A DNA stretch of 64,000 bases from Chryseobacterium mulctrae (lineage in GTDB: Bacteria > Bacteroidota > Bacteroidia > Flavobacteriales > Weeksellaceae), in assembly GCF_006175945.1 (NCBI RefSeq), contig NZ_VAJL01000001.1, positions 2,868,501 through 2,932,500 of the forward strand. Direction: 5' to 3'. Position 1 is the first letter of the stretch. Each line of letters begins with the position of its first letter. Position numbers and translations under genes: made by a program. Positions 16,396 through 25,459 of this stretch are shown one piece after another. The notes below the pieces were generated by a model that saw nothing but the letters and a program-made list of their open reading frames with translations, was not told where the DNA came from and ran no database searches.

Positions 16396-16469
16396 GCCTC
16401 CATAGCTCAGTTGGCTAGAGCAGCTGATTTGTAATCAGCAGGTCGTGGGTTCGAGTCCCTCTGGAGGCT
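16396..16469 (+). tRNA. tRNA-Thr (TGT), second copy
   Basis: Identical to the copy at 15960-16033, including the downstream spacer to the Tyr tRNA. Confidence 0.97.
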
Positions 16470-16489
16470 CAATTTAATATAAAATATCT

Positions 16490-16570
16490 GGGGAGATTCC
16501 AGAGTGGCTAAATGGGACTGACTGTAACTCAGTTGCTTCGGCTTCGTAGGTTCGAATCCTGCTCTCCCCA
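16490..16570 (+). tRNA. tRNA-Tyr (GTA), second copy
   Basis: Identical to the copy at 16054-16134; the 20-nt spacer before it is also identical in both triplets. Confidence 0.97.
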
Positions 16571-16591
16571 CATTTTATATTACAAAAAAAC

Positions 16592-16622
16592 TTGCATATT
16601 TAAAGGGTTTTCCTTAAGTTTG
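16592..16622 (+). promoter_or_regulatory. Internal promoter before tRNA-Gly copy 2
   Basis: TTG (16592-16594), 20 nt, TAAGTTTG (16615-16622). Sequence has diverged from the promoter before Gly copy 1 but both consensus boxes are kept. Confidence 0.65.
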
Positions 16623-16656
16623 CACAGCGTTTACCAATAGTTTTGGAAACAAAATT

Positions 16657-16729
16657 GCGGAAGTAGCTCAGTTGGTAGAGCGTCAGCCTTCCAAGCTGAA
16701 TGTCGCGAGTTCGACCCTCGTCTTCCGCT
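16657..16729 (+). tRNA. tRNA-Gly (TCC), second copy
   Basis: Identical to the copy at 16232-16304, and preceded by the same GGAAACAAAATT spacer end. Confidence 0.97.
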
Positions 16730-16736
16730 CAACAAA

Positions 16737-16763
16737 AATCATACTCTATAGTGTGATTTTTTT
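16737..16763 (+). terminator. Terminator after second tRNA triplet
   Basis: Stem AATCATAC/GTGTGATT with loop TCTATA, followed by a T-run. Confidence 0.7.
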
Positions 16764-16769
16764 GTTTAG

Positions 16770-16841
16770 GCCGACTTAGCTCAGCGGTAGAGTGCTTCCT
16801 TGGTAAGGAAGAGGTCACGGGTTCAAGTCCCGTAGTTGGCT
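16770..16841 (+). tRNA. tRNA-Thr (GGT)
   Basis: 72 nt; acceptor GCCGACT/AGTTGGC, anticodon GGT in TTGGTAA. Only 41 nt after the second Gly tRNA, with a terminator in between. Confidence 0.97.
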
Positions 16842-16849
16842 CACTTTTT

Positions 16850-16875
16850 ATCCCGATTTCTTCGGGATTTTTTTT
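16850..16875 (+). terminator. Terminator after tRNA-Thr (GGT)
   Basis: ATCCCGA-TTTCT-TCGGGAT followed by T8. The remaining gap to 17105 has no clear feature. Confidence 0.8.
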
Positions 16876-17105
16876 GCCTTAAACTTTAGATATAAAAGCA
16901 TTCCAATTTCTAATATTCTTTTAAAATAAGCAAAACCTTTTTCAAATTAAAGTTTAATATTATTTTAATCAATCATAATATAAGGTTTAAAAGACTTTAG
17001 AAAGAAGTCTTTAGGAAATCTGAAAATTAAACTTAAAGGTTCTATCAAATCAATTCCACCAAATAATCCTGAAATTTTCATTAAATTCGTTATAAATATT
17101 TCTTG

Positions 17106-17786
17106 ATGAACATTCTCTTATTAGAAGACGACCTTATTCTCTCAGCTGAGTTGAGTAAATTTTTAGAATCAAATCAATTTACATGTGATAAAATTTATGA
17201 CGGCGAAACTTTTCTCCGCCAGATAAAGAATAATGTGTACGATTTATATCTTTTAGACATTAATGTTCCAAAAGTTAATGGTTTGGATGTTTGTCAGACC
17301 ATTCGCTCTTTTGATAAAAATACCCCGATCATTATTATTTCGGCTTATGGAGATATTTCAGATAAGAAAGATGCGTTTACGAGATTGGCAGATGATTATT
17401 TGGTAAAGCCTTTTCAGTTTGAAGAATTATTGCTTAGAATGAACTCACTTTTGAGAAGAAAAGTTCCTTCTGACAATATAGATTTAGATATTATAAGGAT
17501 TGATGATTTAATTATAAATAAAACCGAACAAAAAGTTTTCCGTGCAGGAAACGAAATTGCGTTGACTTTAAAAGAATTCCAGCTTCTTGTTTATCTTGCA
17601 GAAGCGCAGGGAAGAACGGTTTCTAAACAACAGATCACCGAAAATGTCTGGGAACATAATTTTAACACCAATACCAATACGGTAGAAGTTTACATCAATT
17701 TTTTAAGAAAAAAGATCGACAAAGAATATAAAGTAAAGTTGATTCACACCAGATCTGGTTTTGGTTATTACCTAAATCCTTTATAA
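17106..17786 (+). CDS. OmpR-family response regulator of the metal efflux locus
   Basis: 226 aa from ATG 17106 (the TTG immediately before is not needed). Receiver domain with acidic pocket E7/D8/D9, phosphoacceptor D51 (LLDINVP), S79 and K101 (VKPF); C-terminal winged helix from about 130, with the recognition region TNTNTVEVYINFLRKKID. It should activate the efflux genes downstream on metal stress after phosphorylation by the adjacent kinase. Arrangement and domain type match CusR/CzcR-like regulators. The metal sensed cannot be read from the sequence. Confidence 0.9.
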   Translation: MNILLLEDDLILSAELSKFLESNQFTCDKIYDGETFLRQIKNNVYDLYLLDINVPKVNGLDVCQTIRSFDKNTPIIIISAYGDISDKKDAFTRLADDYLVKPFQFEELLLRMNSLLRRKVPSDNIDLDIIRIDDLIINKTEQKVFRAGNEIALTLKEFQLLVYLAEAQGRTVSKQQITENVWEHNFNTNTNTVEVYINFLRKKIDKEYKVKLIHTRSGFGYYLNPL

Positions 17787-17818
17787 TGTAACTAACAACG
17801 CAACTAAAAACCATCTGA

Positions 17819-19183
17819 ATGTCTTTAAAAAGGAAGATTGCGCTTACGTTAAGTGTTTCGTTTTCGCTGCTTTTTGGGGTTGTTTTAATCATTATTTATA
17901 TTTCTTTTAATGATTTCCGCAGGGAAGAATTTAAAGACCGATTTGTAAGGCGATTAGGATTTACCACCAATTTTATTTCAAAATCTAAAAATTTTGAGAA
18001 CGAAGCGCCTATCTTTTTTAATGAAAATTCAGATAATTTCCTCTTAAATGAAACAATTTTAATTTTCAACGGTCAAAAAGAGCTTATTTATAGCACAATA
18101 AAAGATCAAAAAGTAACCTGGAGCAAAGAACTTCTTATTGAACTCGACAAGAAAAAAGACATTTACAACGAAGAAACCGTTCCTGAAGTATATGCCGCTT
18201 TAAAAAATATCAACGGAGAAAATTATTACATTCTCACCAGTGCTTACGACACCAACGGAAAATCGAAGCTTGAGTACTTGAAATATCTTTTAATTACCGC
18301 TTTTATTACCTGTACTTTGCTGATCGGATTTTTCAGTTATTATTTTATGGGAAAATTTCTTCAGCCTTTGGAAGATTTGAATAAAGAAATTTCAGAAGTT
18401 ACGGCTCATAAACTGACAACGCAAATTCCGGTGGAGCAGTCTAATGACGAAATCAGCATTTTAGCAAATTCATTTAATACAATGATTGTACGATTGAATG
18501 ATGTTTTTCAGTCCCAAAAAGACTTTACGGCAAGTGCATCCCACGAAATCAGGACTCCGATTACAAGAATGGCTTTTCAGCTGGAAAATTTAATTAAATT
18601 AGAGCAGCATTCTCCAGAAACTCTTTCCGCTTTGAAACAGATGTTGAAAGATGTTTATCAATTATCTGATCTTACAAATTCACTTTTACTTCTCACAAAA
18701 TTCGATAAGGAGAATATTCAGAGTATTTATGAAGAAGTAAGAATAGATGAAGTGATCTTTGAATCTTTCGACCGAGTGCAGAAAAGCTATCCCAATCTAA
18801 AAATGGATTTCCTTATTTCTGAAGAAACGCAGGAGAATGCTTTCTTAACCATCAATGGAGTTCAGTCGCTTTTAGATATTGTATTTATTAATTTACTGAA
18901 AAATGCAGCAGTCTACTCTGACAATGCTGATGTGAAAATTCTGATAACCGAAAATGAAACTCATCTTTCTGTAGATGTTTTTTCAGAAGGTAATACCATT
19001 TCTGAAGAAGAGCAACCAAAACTTTTTGAAGCTTTCATGCGCGGAAACAATTCTCAGAATATTTCCGGTTCCGGTCTTGGACTGCGAATTGCAAAAAGAA
19101 TTTTAGAATATCATAATGCAAATATTCAATACAATTCTCCTTCTGAAAATATGAACAAGTTTAGTGTGATTTTTAATAAATAA
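17819..19183 (+). CDS. Sensor histidine kinase (CusS/CzcS type)
   Basis: 454 aa. Two membrane segments (about 8-29 and 156-178) enclose a periplasmic sensor domain of about 125 residues, followed by HAMP (LQPLEDLNKEISEVT), HisKA with H242 (SASHEIRTPITRM), and HATPase with N box LLKNAAVYSD and GSGLGLRIAKRI. Pairs with the response regulator 33 nt upstream. The periplasmic part has no obvious His/Met/Cys metal cluster, so direct metal sensing is not proven. Confidence 0.9.
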   Translation: MSLKRKIALTLSVSFSLLFGVVLIIIYISFNDFRREEFKDRFVRRLGFTTNFISKSKNFENEAPIFFNENSDNFLLNETILIFNGQKELIYSTIKDQKVTWSKELLIELDKKKDIYNEETVPEVYAALKNINGENYYILTSAYDTNGKSKLEYLKYLLITAFITCTLLIGFFSYYFMGKFLQPLEDLNKEISEVTAHKLTTQIPVEQSNDEISILANSFNTMIVRLNDVFQSQKDFTASASHEIRTPITRMAFQLENLIKLEQHSPETLSALKQMLKDVYQLSDLTNSLLLLTKFDKENIQSIYEEVRIDEVIFESFDRVQKSYPNLKMDFLISEETQENAFLTINGVQSLLDIVFINLLKNAAVYSDNADVKILITENETHLSVDVFSEGNTISEEEQPKLFEAFMRGNNSQNISGSGLGLRIAKRILEYHNANIQYNSPSENMNKFSVIFNK

Positions 19184-19611
19184 GATTTTAGAAGTATTGA
19201 AAGTATCTTTTAAGGTTTAAATCTTTTTATTTTTATTTTCTCGCAGATTAAACAGATTTCGCAGATAAGAGATGTTAAAAAAAAATCTGCTTAATTTGGT
19301 CAATCTGCGAGAGTATTTTATCATTCAATTTTAAAATAAATTCTGTGAGATCTGTGGAAAAAATTATAAACCATTAAGATTTATTAAGGAGTTAAGAATA
19401 TTAAGCTGAGCTTGCTTTAAGTACTTATCATTTTAAAATCTATTTGATTTTTCTTAATAAAACTTAACTTCTTAAATTCCCTTAATGGTTCCAAATTAAT
19501 AGTTCAGAAAATATTTTCATTCCCTCCCAAAACCAAATTTAATTTTTTTTTAAGCCTCCTTTAAGTTCGTTTTAATCGAGCAACCGCACTTTTGTCATCA
19601 AAATTGAGAGA
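19184..19611. repeat. Intergenic stretch made of two dispersed repeat units
   Basis: 428 bases without a gene. Unit 1 (19239-19312) has TCTCGCAGATT at one end and AATCTGCGAGA at the other; a related CTCGCTGATTTATGAGATTAAGCAGATTTC-type unit is seen at 56915-56955 in the other orientation. Unit 2 (19369-19490) begins AACCATTAAG and ends with its complement CTTAATGGTT; a relative occurs at 22077-22195. Such repeats are common in Chryseobacterium gaps; no ORF or clear promoter was seen. Confidence 0.55.
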
Positions 19612-20853
19612 ATGAACAAAATTGCAGGACTGTTCGTGGTGATTTCTTCAGTGATATCGGCGCAGCAGCAAATGTCGCTTTTGGAGTGCGAAAATGCCTT
19701 TCAGCAAAACAATCTTCAGCTTCTTGCCGAGCAATACAGCATCAATATGGCAGATGCAGATATTTTGCAGGCGAAAATCTGGGAGCTTCCGCAGATGAGT
19801 GGCTATATCAATGCTTACAATCCCCAAGACAAAAGAGTTTTGGATGCAGGAAGAGCAAAAGGTTTCGAAGTAACCCAACTGATTTATATGGGCGGAAAAA
19901 AGAAAAACGAAATCGCTTTTGCAAAATCTAATAAAGAACTGGCTCAATTACAGTTTTCACAGCTTTTGGTAGAGTTGAGAACTCAGCTTCACACCAATTA
20001 TTACAATCTTTACTACGAAAAACTCAAGCTTGAAAATACCAATAAGCAATTAGGGTATATGAACGATCTTTTGAAAGCGTACAAAGTGCAGTCTGCAAAA
20101 GGAAATGTTTCGCTGAAAGATGAGGTTAGGCTTCAAAGCATCGTTATTCAGTTGAATAATGATAAAGTAAATATCAATAAAAATCTTTTAGAGTTTGAGC
20201 AGAGCCTTAAAGTTCTTACCGGAATTACTGAAAATATAGAGCCTAAGATTTCTGATGAAGAAGCGAAGTTGGTCTTAACGGCACAGCCTTTCGGTGATGA
20301 TGATGAGTTGAAAAGAAAAGCACTAGAAAACAACGCCGATTATTTATTCATTTTAAAACTGATTGATAATTCTAAATTATACGCGCAATGGCAAAAATCA
20401 TTGAATGTTCCTGATTTGAATGTTGGTGCAGAATATGATCAGGCTTCCGGAACTTTTAATAATGAAATTAATTTGAAGGTCGGAATTCCTATTCCATTAT
20501 GGAAAAGCAATAAAGGAAATGTAGAAAAAGCCAATTACGCCATTAAGCAGAATCAGAAAAACGCAGAATTTCAGAAACTCAATTTAGAAACAAAAGTGCA
20601 GTCTGCCTTTCAAATCTGGAAAACCCAATACGATCAGTTAGCCGAAATAAAATCTACCGACTTAAGTAATCTTGATCTTGTCTATGACGGAATGCTTAAA
20701 AATTTCAGAAACGGAAACATCAGTTTAATTGAATTTACAGATTTCATGGAAAGCTATCGTCAAACCGCACTGCAGATCTATGATATGAAAAACGATTTGA
20801 TGGAGTCTGCCATTAAGCTTAATCAATTAGTACAAACCAAAATTTTCTATTAA
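19612..20853 (+). CDS. Outer membrane efflux protein (TolC/CzcC family)
   Basis: 413 aa with a signal peptide ending near AQQQM (residues 1-19). Two OEP-like halves rich in long alternating helices (AQLQFSQLLVELRTQLHTNY and the second half with KLNLETKVQSAFQIWKTQYDQL). It forms the outer membrane channel of the tripartite heavy-metal pump with the two proteins encoded next. Slightly shorter than typical CzcC/CusC, which is usual in Bacteroidetes. Confidence 0.9.
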   Translation: MNKIAGLFVVISSVISAQQQMSLLECENAFQQNNLQLLAEQYSINMADADILQAKIWELPQMSGYINAYNPQDKRVLDAGRAKGFEVTQLIYMGGKKKNEIAFAKSNKELAQLQFSQLLVELRTQLHTNYYNLYYEKLKLENTNKQLGYMNDLLKAYKVQSAKGNVSLKDEVRLQSIVIQLNNDKVNINKNLLEFEQSLKVLTGITENIEPKISDEEAKLVLTAQPFGDDDELKRKALENNADYLFILKLIDNSKLYAQWQKSLNVPDLNVGAEYDQASGTFNNEINLKVGIPIPLWKSNKGNVEKANYAIKQNQKNAEFQKLNLETKVQSAFQIWKTQYDQLAEIKSTDLSNLDLVYDGMLKNFRNGNISLIEFTDFMESYRQTALQIYDMKNDLMESAIKLNQLVQTKIFY

Positions 20854-20871
20854 ATATAAAATTTCTACAGT

Positions 20872-20970
20872 CTTTGCTAAGTGAAATCGAAGATTCGACG
20901 TAAGTCAAACGCCTTTGCGAACTTAAAAACGGCATGTTATTTAAAAAAATCTTTGCGCCCTTTGCGTTTT
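20872..20970 (+). repeat. Dispersed CTTTGC...TTTGCG repeat, copy A
   Basis: Starts CTTTGCTAAGTGAAATCGAA, has a central CAAACGCCTTTGCGAAC and ends TCTTTGCGCCCTTTGCGTTTT. Near-identical copies at 54138, 55372 and (shorter) 62033, always on the plus strand and upstream of a plus-strand gene. Confidence 0.8.
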
Positions 20971-20984
20971 AATAATAATCTACA

Positions 20985-22067
20985 ATGAAAAAAATAATTA
21001 TACCCTTGTTTTCAGCTTTGCTTTTATGGTCATGCTCAAAACCTGAAATTGCAAAAACTCCCGAGCCAAAAGGTTTTGAACTGAGCAATACAATGCTCGA
21101 ATCAATTTCCACAGCGAAAGTTGAGAATAGAAATATAGAAGATTCATATAGTTTTTACGGTAAAATCTCTGCCGACAGAAATTCTTATATCGACGTATTT
21201 CCGTTGGTCGGAGGAAATGTAATGAGTGTGAATGTGGAACTGGGAGATTATGTAAGAAAAGGTCAGGTTTTAGCGACGATAAGAAGTACCGAACTGGCAG
21301 AAGTACAAAAAGATGTAAGCGATGCAAGAACAGATCTGCAGGTTGCTAAAAATAATCTTCGGGTTGCAAGAGAAATGTACGAAGGAAAACTGAATACGGA
21401 AAGAGATGTTTTGGAAGCAAAAAGCCAGCTTCAGAAAGCCGAAGACCAAATGCAGAGAGCATCTGCAGTAAGTACGGTTTACAATGTGAAAAACGGAAAT
21501 ATTTATAGTGTTTTAGCACCAATCAGCGGATACATCGTTCATAAGGACATTAATAAAGATATGCAGCTGAGAAGTGACAGAAGTGAAAATATTTTTGATG
21601 TTGCGAATACCACAAATGTTTGGGCAATTATGAACATCAATGAAGCAGATATCGATAAAATAAGTCTTGGAATGCCCGCTCAGGTTTCCACATTATCTTA
21701 TCCGGATAAAGTTTTTGACGGAAAAATTGATAAAATATTCAAAATTATCGATCCTGAAACCAATGCAATGCAGGCAAGAGTTGTTCTGGATAACGCCAAT
21801 GGATTGTTGATTCCCGATAGTAAAGCAACAATTAAAGTTTCAAAATCTGAAAATAAAATGGCGCTTTCTATTCCTTCAAAAGCTGTGATATTTGATGATG
21901 ACAGAAGTTATGTTGTCGTTTTTAAATCGAGAACTGATGTGAAGATTAAAGAAATTCAGGTTTTAAAACAGCTGGGTGACGTCACATACATTTCAGAAGG
22001 TCTTAAAGAAGGTGAAAATGTAATTACCAATAATCAGTTGTTGATCTATCGTTCTCTAAAAAATTAA
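20985..22067 (+). CDS. RND efflux periplasmic adaptor (CzcB/CusB family), lipoprotein
   Basis: 360 aa. Lipoprotein signal with lipobox LLWSC, Cys17. Barrel-sandwich and hairpin segments (YIDVFPLVGGNVMSVNVELG; AEVQKDVSDARTDLQVAKNN) and a distal beta-barrel domain. It links the outer membrane channel to the inner membrane pump in the periplasm. No extra N-terminal Met-rich metal-binding extension is visible. Located between the other two pump genes, 131 nt after the channel gene with a repeat in the gap. Confidence 0.9.
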   Translation: MKKIIIPLFSALLLWSCSKPEIAKTPEPKGFELSNTMLESISTAKVENRNIEDSYSFYGKISADRNSYIDVFPLVGGNVMSVNVELGDYVRKGQVLATIRSTELAEVQKDVSDARTDLQVAKNNLRVAREMYEGKLNTERDVLEAKSQLQKAEDQMQRASAVSTVYNVKNGNIYSVLAPISGYIVHKDINKDMQLRSDRSENIFDVANTTNVWAIMNINEADIDKISLGMPAQVSTLSYPDKVFDGKIDKIFKIIDPETNAMQARVVLDNANGLLIPDSKATIKVSKSENKMALSIPSKAVIFDDDRSYVVVFKSRTDVKIKEIQVLKQLGDVTYISEGLKEGENVITNNQLLIYRSLKN

Positions 22068-22076
22068 TTGATCTAA

Positions 22077-22195
22077 ACCATTAAGATATTTTGAAATAGT
22101 AAGCGATTATCATTAACCTATTATTTAACCAAACTAAGGAATCTTTTGATATGCCTTAAGTCAGCTTTACCATTCATTTTCTTGATGGTTTTTAA
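22077..22195. repeat. Dispersed AACCATTAAG-type repeat plus TCTAATTTCTA tract
   Basis: AAACCATTAAGATATT at 22076 and the near-complement TTGATGGTTTTTAAATC near 22183 resemble the 19369-19490 unit. The following TCTAATATCTAAAGTCTAAC tract (22220-22260) recurs before paaC (61125-61185) and rpoC (45187-45222). Confidence 0.45.
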
Positions 22196-22262
22196 ATCAT
22201 TAGATAAAATTAAACACTTAGTTATTAGTCTAATATCTAAAGTCTAACATCTAATTTCTATC

Positions 22263-25200
22263 ATGAATAAATTCATAAAAAATATAATATCGTTTTCACT
22301 TAAAAATAAGGCTTTTACCTTTATTTGGGTGGCGATTTTGGCGGTTGCAGGGTTTATAAGTTTCAAAAACATGCCGATCGAAGCTTTTCCCGATGTTACC
22401 AATACTCAAATTGTGATCATTACGCAATGGGATGGTAGAAGTGCCGAAGAAGTCGAGCGTTTTGTCACGACGCCGATTGAACTAGCGATGAGCCCGGTTC
22501 AGAAAAAAACTAGTGTTCGAAGTACCACCATGTTTGGTCTTTCTATTGTTAAAATTCTGTTTGATGACGGAGTTGATGATATGTTTGCCCGAAATATGGT
22601 CAACAATCAGCTTCGAAATGTAAGTCTTCCTGAAGGTATTGATCCCGAAGTACAGCCTCCTTACGGACCGACCGGAGAAATTTTCAGATATACTTTAGAA
22701 AGTAAGAAAAAAGATTCCCGTGAGCTTCTTACTTTACAGAATTGGGTGATCGACAGAGCGCTTCGTGGTGTTCCAGGAGTTGCAGATATCAATGTTTTTG
22801 GAGGTCAGGATAAAGTTTTTGAGTTGAGTATTGATCCGAGAGCTTTAGATAAATATAATTTAACGCCGTTACAGGTTTATGAAGCGGTGACGAAAAGTAA
22901 TTTAAATGTCGGTGGAGACGTTATCGAAAAAAACGGACAAGCCTATGTTGTACGAGGAATTGGTTTGGTACAGTCGATAGACGATATCGGCAATATTACT
23001 ATTCATAATGATAGCGGAAACCCAATTTTGGTAAAATATGTTGCTGAGGTTCATGAAAGTTCGCGACCGAGAGTAGGGCAGGCTGGATTAAACAATCAGG
23101 ATGATACGGTAGAAGGAATTGTGGTGATGCGAAAAGGTGAAAATCCGCGTGAAGTTTTGGTAGGCGTAAAAGCTAAAATTAAAGAGCTTAACGAAAAAAT
23201 TCTTCCCAAAGATGTAAAAATGGTCACTTTCTACGACCGTGATAATCTGATGGATTTTACGACAGAAACGGTGATGCACAATCTGATGGAAGGAATCATC
23301 CTTGTTACGGTGATTGTTTTGATCTTTATGGCAGATTGGCGAACGACTTTAATTGTTTCCATCATCATTCCTTTGTCGTTGCTTTTTGCGTTTTTATGTT
23401 TAAAAATGGCAGGAATGAGTGCCAATTTATTATCATTGGGAGCCGTAGATTTCGGAATTATCATTGACGGAGCCGTCGTCATGGTCGAAGGGATTTTTGT
23501 AATGCTCGACCATAAAGCCAAAAAATATGGTAATGAAAGATTTAATAAACTCGCAAAAGCAGGTTGGATCAAACAAACCGGAACCGGTTTAGGAAAAGCC
23601 ATTTTCTTTTCAAAATTAATTATCATCACTTCATTAATTCCAATTTTCTCATTCCAGAAAGTGGAAGGTAAAATGTTCTCGCCTTTGGCATTTACCCTTG
23701 GTTTTGCATTGTTAGGTGCTTTGATTTTTACCTTGACTTTAGTTCCTGTTTTAACGCATTTATTGTTAAATAAAAATGTAAAAGAGAAAAACAATCCGTT
23801 TGTGAATTTTTGGGACAGAATTGTACTGAAAGGTTTCAGCTTTACATTTAAACATAAAAAATTAAGTTTAATTACAGCGATTTCGTTTATGGCGGTTGCT
23901 TTATTTTCTGGGAAATTTTTAGGAACAGAATTTTTACCTCAATTAAATGAAGGTTCACTTTGGATCACTGCAGAAATGCCGATGAGCTCCTCTTTAAAAG
24001 AATCTTTGAAGACAGCTGATATTTTAAAGAAAGACATAATGAGTGTTCCTGAAGTAACCGATGTTTTGGCGCAAACCGGACGAAGCAACGACGGAACTGA
24101 TCCGAATGGATTTGGATTTGTGCAGTTTGCGGTCAATCTTAAACCTAAAGATGAATGGAAAAGAAAGATCAGCTATGAAGAATTAACAGAAGAAATTGAC
24201 AAAAAACTAAGGAATTATCAAGGAATAACATTTAATTATTCTCAACCTATTTCTGATAACGTTGCTGAAGCGGTTGCCGGATTTAAAGCTGAAAATGGAA
24301 TTAAAATCTACGGGGATAATCTTCAGACTTTGGATGAATTGGCGGATAAAGTTTTAAAATCAATAAAAGATGTCGATGGAGTTCGTGATGCAGGAATTAT
24401 TAAAAATATCGGTCAGCCGGAAGTAAATGTGGTTTGGGACAGAAATAAAATGGCAGCTTATGGTGTAATGCCGGAAGATGCACAAACAGTTCTGGAAATG
24501 GCTTTTGGTGGAAAAACGGCTTCTGAAATGTATGATGGTGAAAGGAAATTCCCGATTCGTTTAAGATATTCTCACGAATACAGAAAAGATGAAAATGATA
24601 TTGCTTCACTGATGATTCCTACGCAGGATGGAACAATGATTCCGCTGAAAGAGGTCGGAAATATTGAAAAAAATAACGGAGCTGCGTTTATTTACCGTGA
24701 TGACATTAAACGTTATATCGGAATTAAATTCTCAATTCGTGACCGTGATTTAGGAGGAACGATTGCAGATGCACAGAAAGAAGTGGCAAAAATTGATCTT
24801 CCCGAAGGATATAAAGTGGGGTGGACTGGTCAATTTGAAAACCAGCAAAGAGCAACATCAAGACTTACAGAAGTGGTGCCGATAAGTATTTTAGGAATAT
24901 TCTTCCTGTTGTTTATCCTTTTTGGAAACATGAAAGATTCCCTTTTGGTTTTGGCGAATGTACCTTTTGCTTTGATAGGTGGAATTATCGCTCTTCATTT
25001 AACCCGAATGAATTTCGGAATTTCTGCCGGAGTTGGGATGATTGCTTTATTGGGAATTTGTATTCAGAATGGAGTGATTTTGATTACGGAATTTCATCAG
25101 AATGTAAAAGACGGATTGCCGTTGGATGAAGCTGTATTTAACGGAGTAAAATCCAGAACAAGACCTGTAATTATGACGGCTTTAATGGCATCCATTGGAT

Positions 25201-25364
25201 TATTACCTGCTGCATTATCCACTGGAATAGGTTCTGAATCTCAAAAACCTTTGGCGATCGTAATTATTGGTGGTTTAATTACGGCAACGATTCTTACTTT
25301 ATTAATCTTCCCAATTATCTTCTGGATTTTTAACAGAACAAAGAAAACCGAAGAAATTATTTAG
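22263..25364 (+). CDS. czcA: Heavy-metal RND efflux pump (CzcA family)
   Basis: 1033 aa, full length for HME-RND pumps. N-terminal inner membrane helix (about 13-33), large periplasmic loops, and the transmembrane proton-relay signature DFGIIIDGAVVMVE with D396, D402 and E409. This DFG...DGA...E form is characteristic of pumps for divalent ions such as Co, Zn, Cd or Ni, rather than the DAAIVMIEN form of CusA silver/copper pumps, so a CzcA-like substrate is inferred. Works with the adaptor and channel upstream. Followed by a perfect palindrome at 25394. Confidence 0.93.
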   Translation: MNKFIKNIISFSLKNKAFTFIWVAILAVAGFISFKNMPIEAFPDVTNTQIVIITQWDGRSAEEVERFVTTPIELAMSPVQKKTSVRSTTMFGLSIVKILFDDGVDDMFARNMVNNQLRNVSLPEGIDPEVQPPYGPTGEIFRYTLESKKKDSRELLTLQNWVIDRALRGVPGVADINVFGGQDKVFELSIDPRALDKYNLTPLQVYEAVTKSNLNVGGDVIEKNGQAYVVRGIGLVQSIDDIGNITIHNDSGNPILVKYVAEVHESSRPRVGQAGLNNQDDTVEGIVVMRKGENPREVLVGVKAKIKELNEKILPKDVKMVTFYDRDNLMDFTTETVMHNLMEGIILVTVIVLIFMADWRTTLIVSIIIPLSLLFAFLCLKMAGMSANLLSLGAVDFGIIIDGAVVMVEGIFVMLDHKAKKYGNERFNKLAKAGWIKQTGTGLGKAIFFSKLIIITSLIPIFSFQKVEGKMFSPLAFTLGFALLGALIFTLTLVPVLTHLLLNKNVKEKNNPFVNFWDRIVLKGFSFTFKHKKLSLITAISFMAVALFSGKFLGTEFLPQLNEGSLWITAEMPMSSSLKESLKTADILKKDIMSVPEVTDVLAQTGRSNDGTDPNGFGFVQFAVNLKPKDEWKRKISYEELTEEIDKKLRNYQGITFNYSQPISDNVAEAVAGFKAENGIKIYGDNLQTLDELADKVLKSIKDVDGVRDAGIIKNIGQPEVNVVWDRNKMAAYGVMPEDAQTVLEMAFGGKTASEMYDGERKFPIRLRYSHEYRKDENDIASLMIPTQDGTMIPLKEVGNIEKNNGAAFIYRDDIKRYIGIKFSIRDRDLGGTIADAQKEVAKIDLPEGYKVGWTGQFENQQRATSRLTEVVPISILGIFFLLFILFGNMKDSLLVLANVPFALIGGIIALHLTRMNFGISAGVGMIALLGICIQNGVILITEFHQNVKDGLPLDEAVFNGVKSRTRPVIMTALMASIGLLPAALSTGIGSESQKPLAIVIIGGLITATILTLLIFPIIFWIFNRTKKTEEII

Positions 25365-25393
25365 AATTATCTTTCATTTACATTATATAGTTT

Positions 25394-25425
25394 GAAGCGC
25401 TGAAAAATTAATTTTTCAGCGCTTC
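25394..25425 (+). terminator. 32-bp perfect palindrome between convergent genes
   Basis: GAAGCGCTGAAAAATT followed by its exact complement. It lies between the efflux pump and the convergent DUF4394 gene and probably ends both transcripts, although T-tracts are short. Confidence 0.65.
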
Positions 25426-25459
25426 TTGTAAATATTAAAACTATGTAAAATTTGTGTCA

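Noticed and set aside
23231..23794. 187-aa minus-strand frame inside czcA
   Set aside because: Antisense to conserved membrane segments of the pump; a shadow of hydrophobic codon use.
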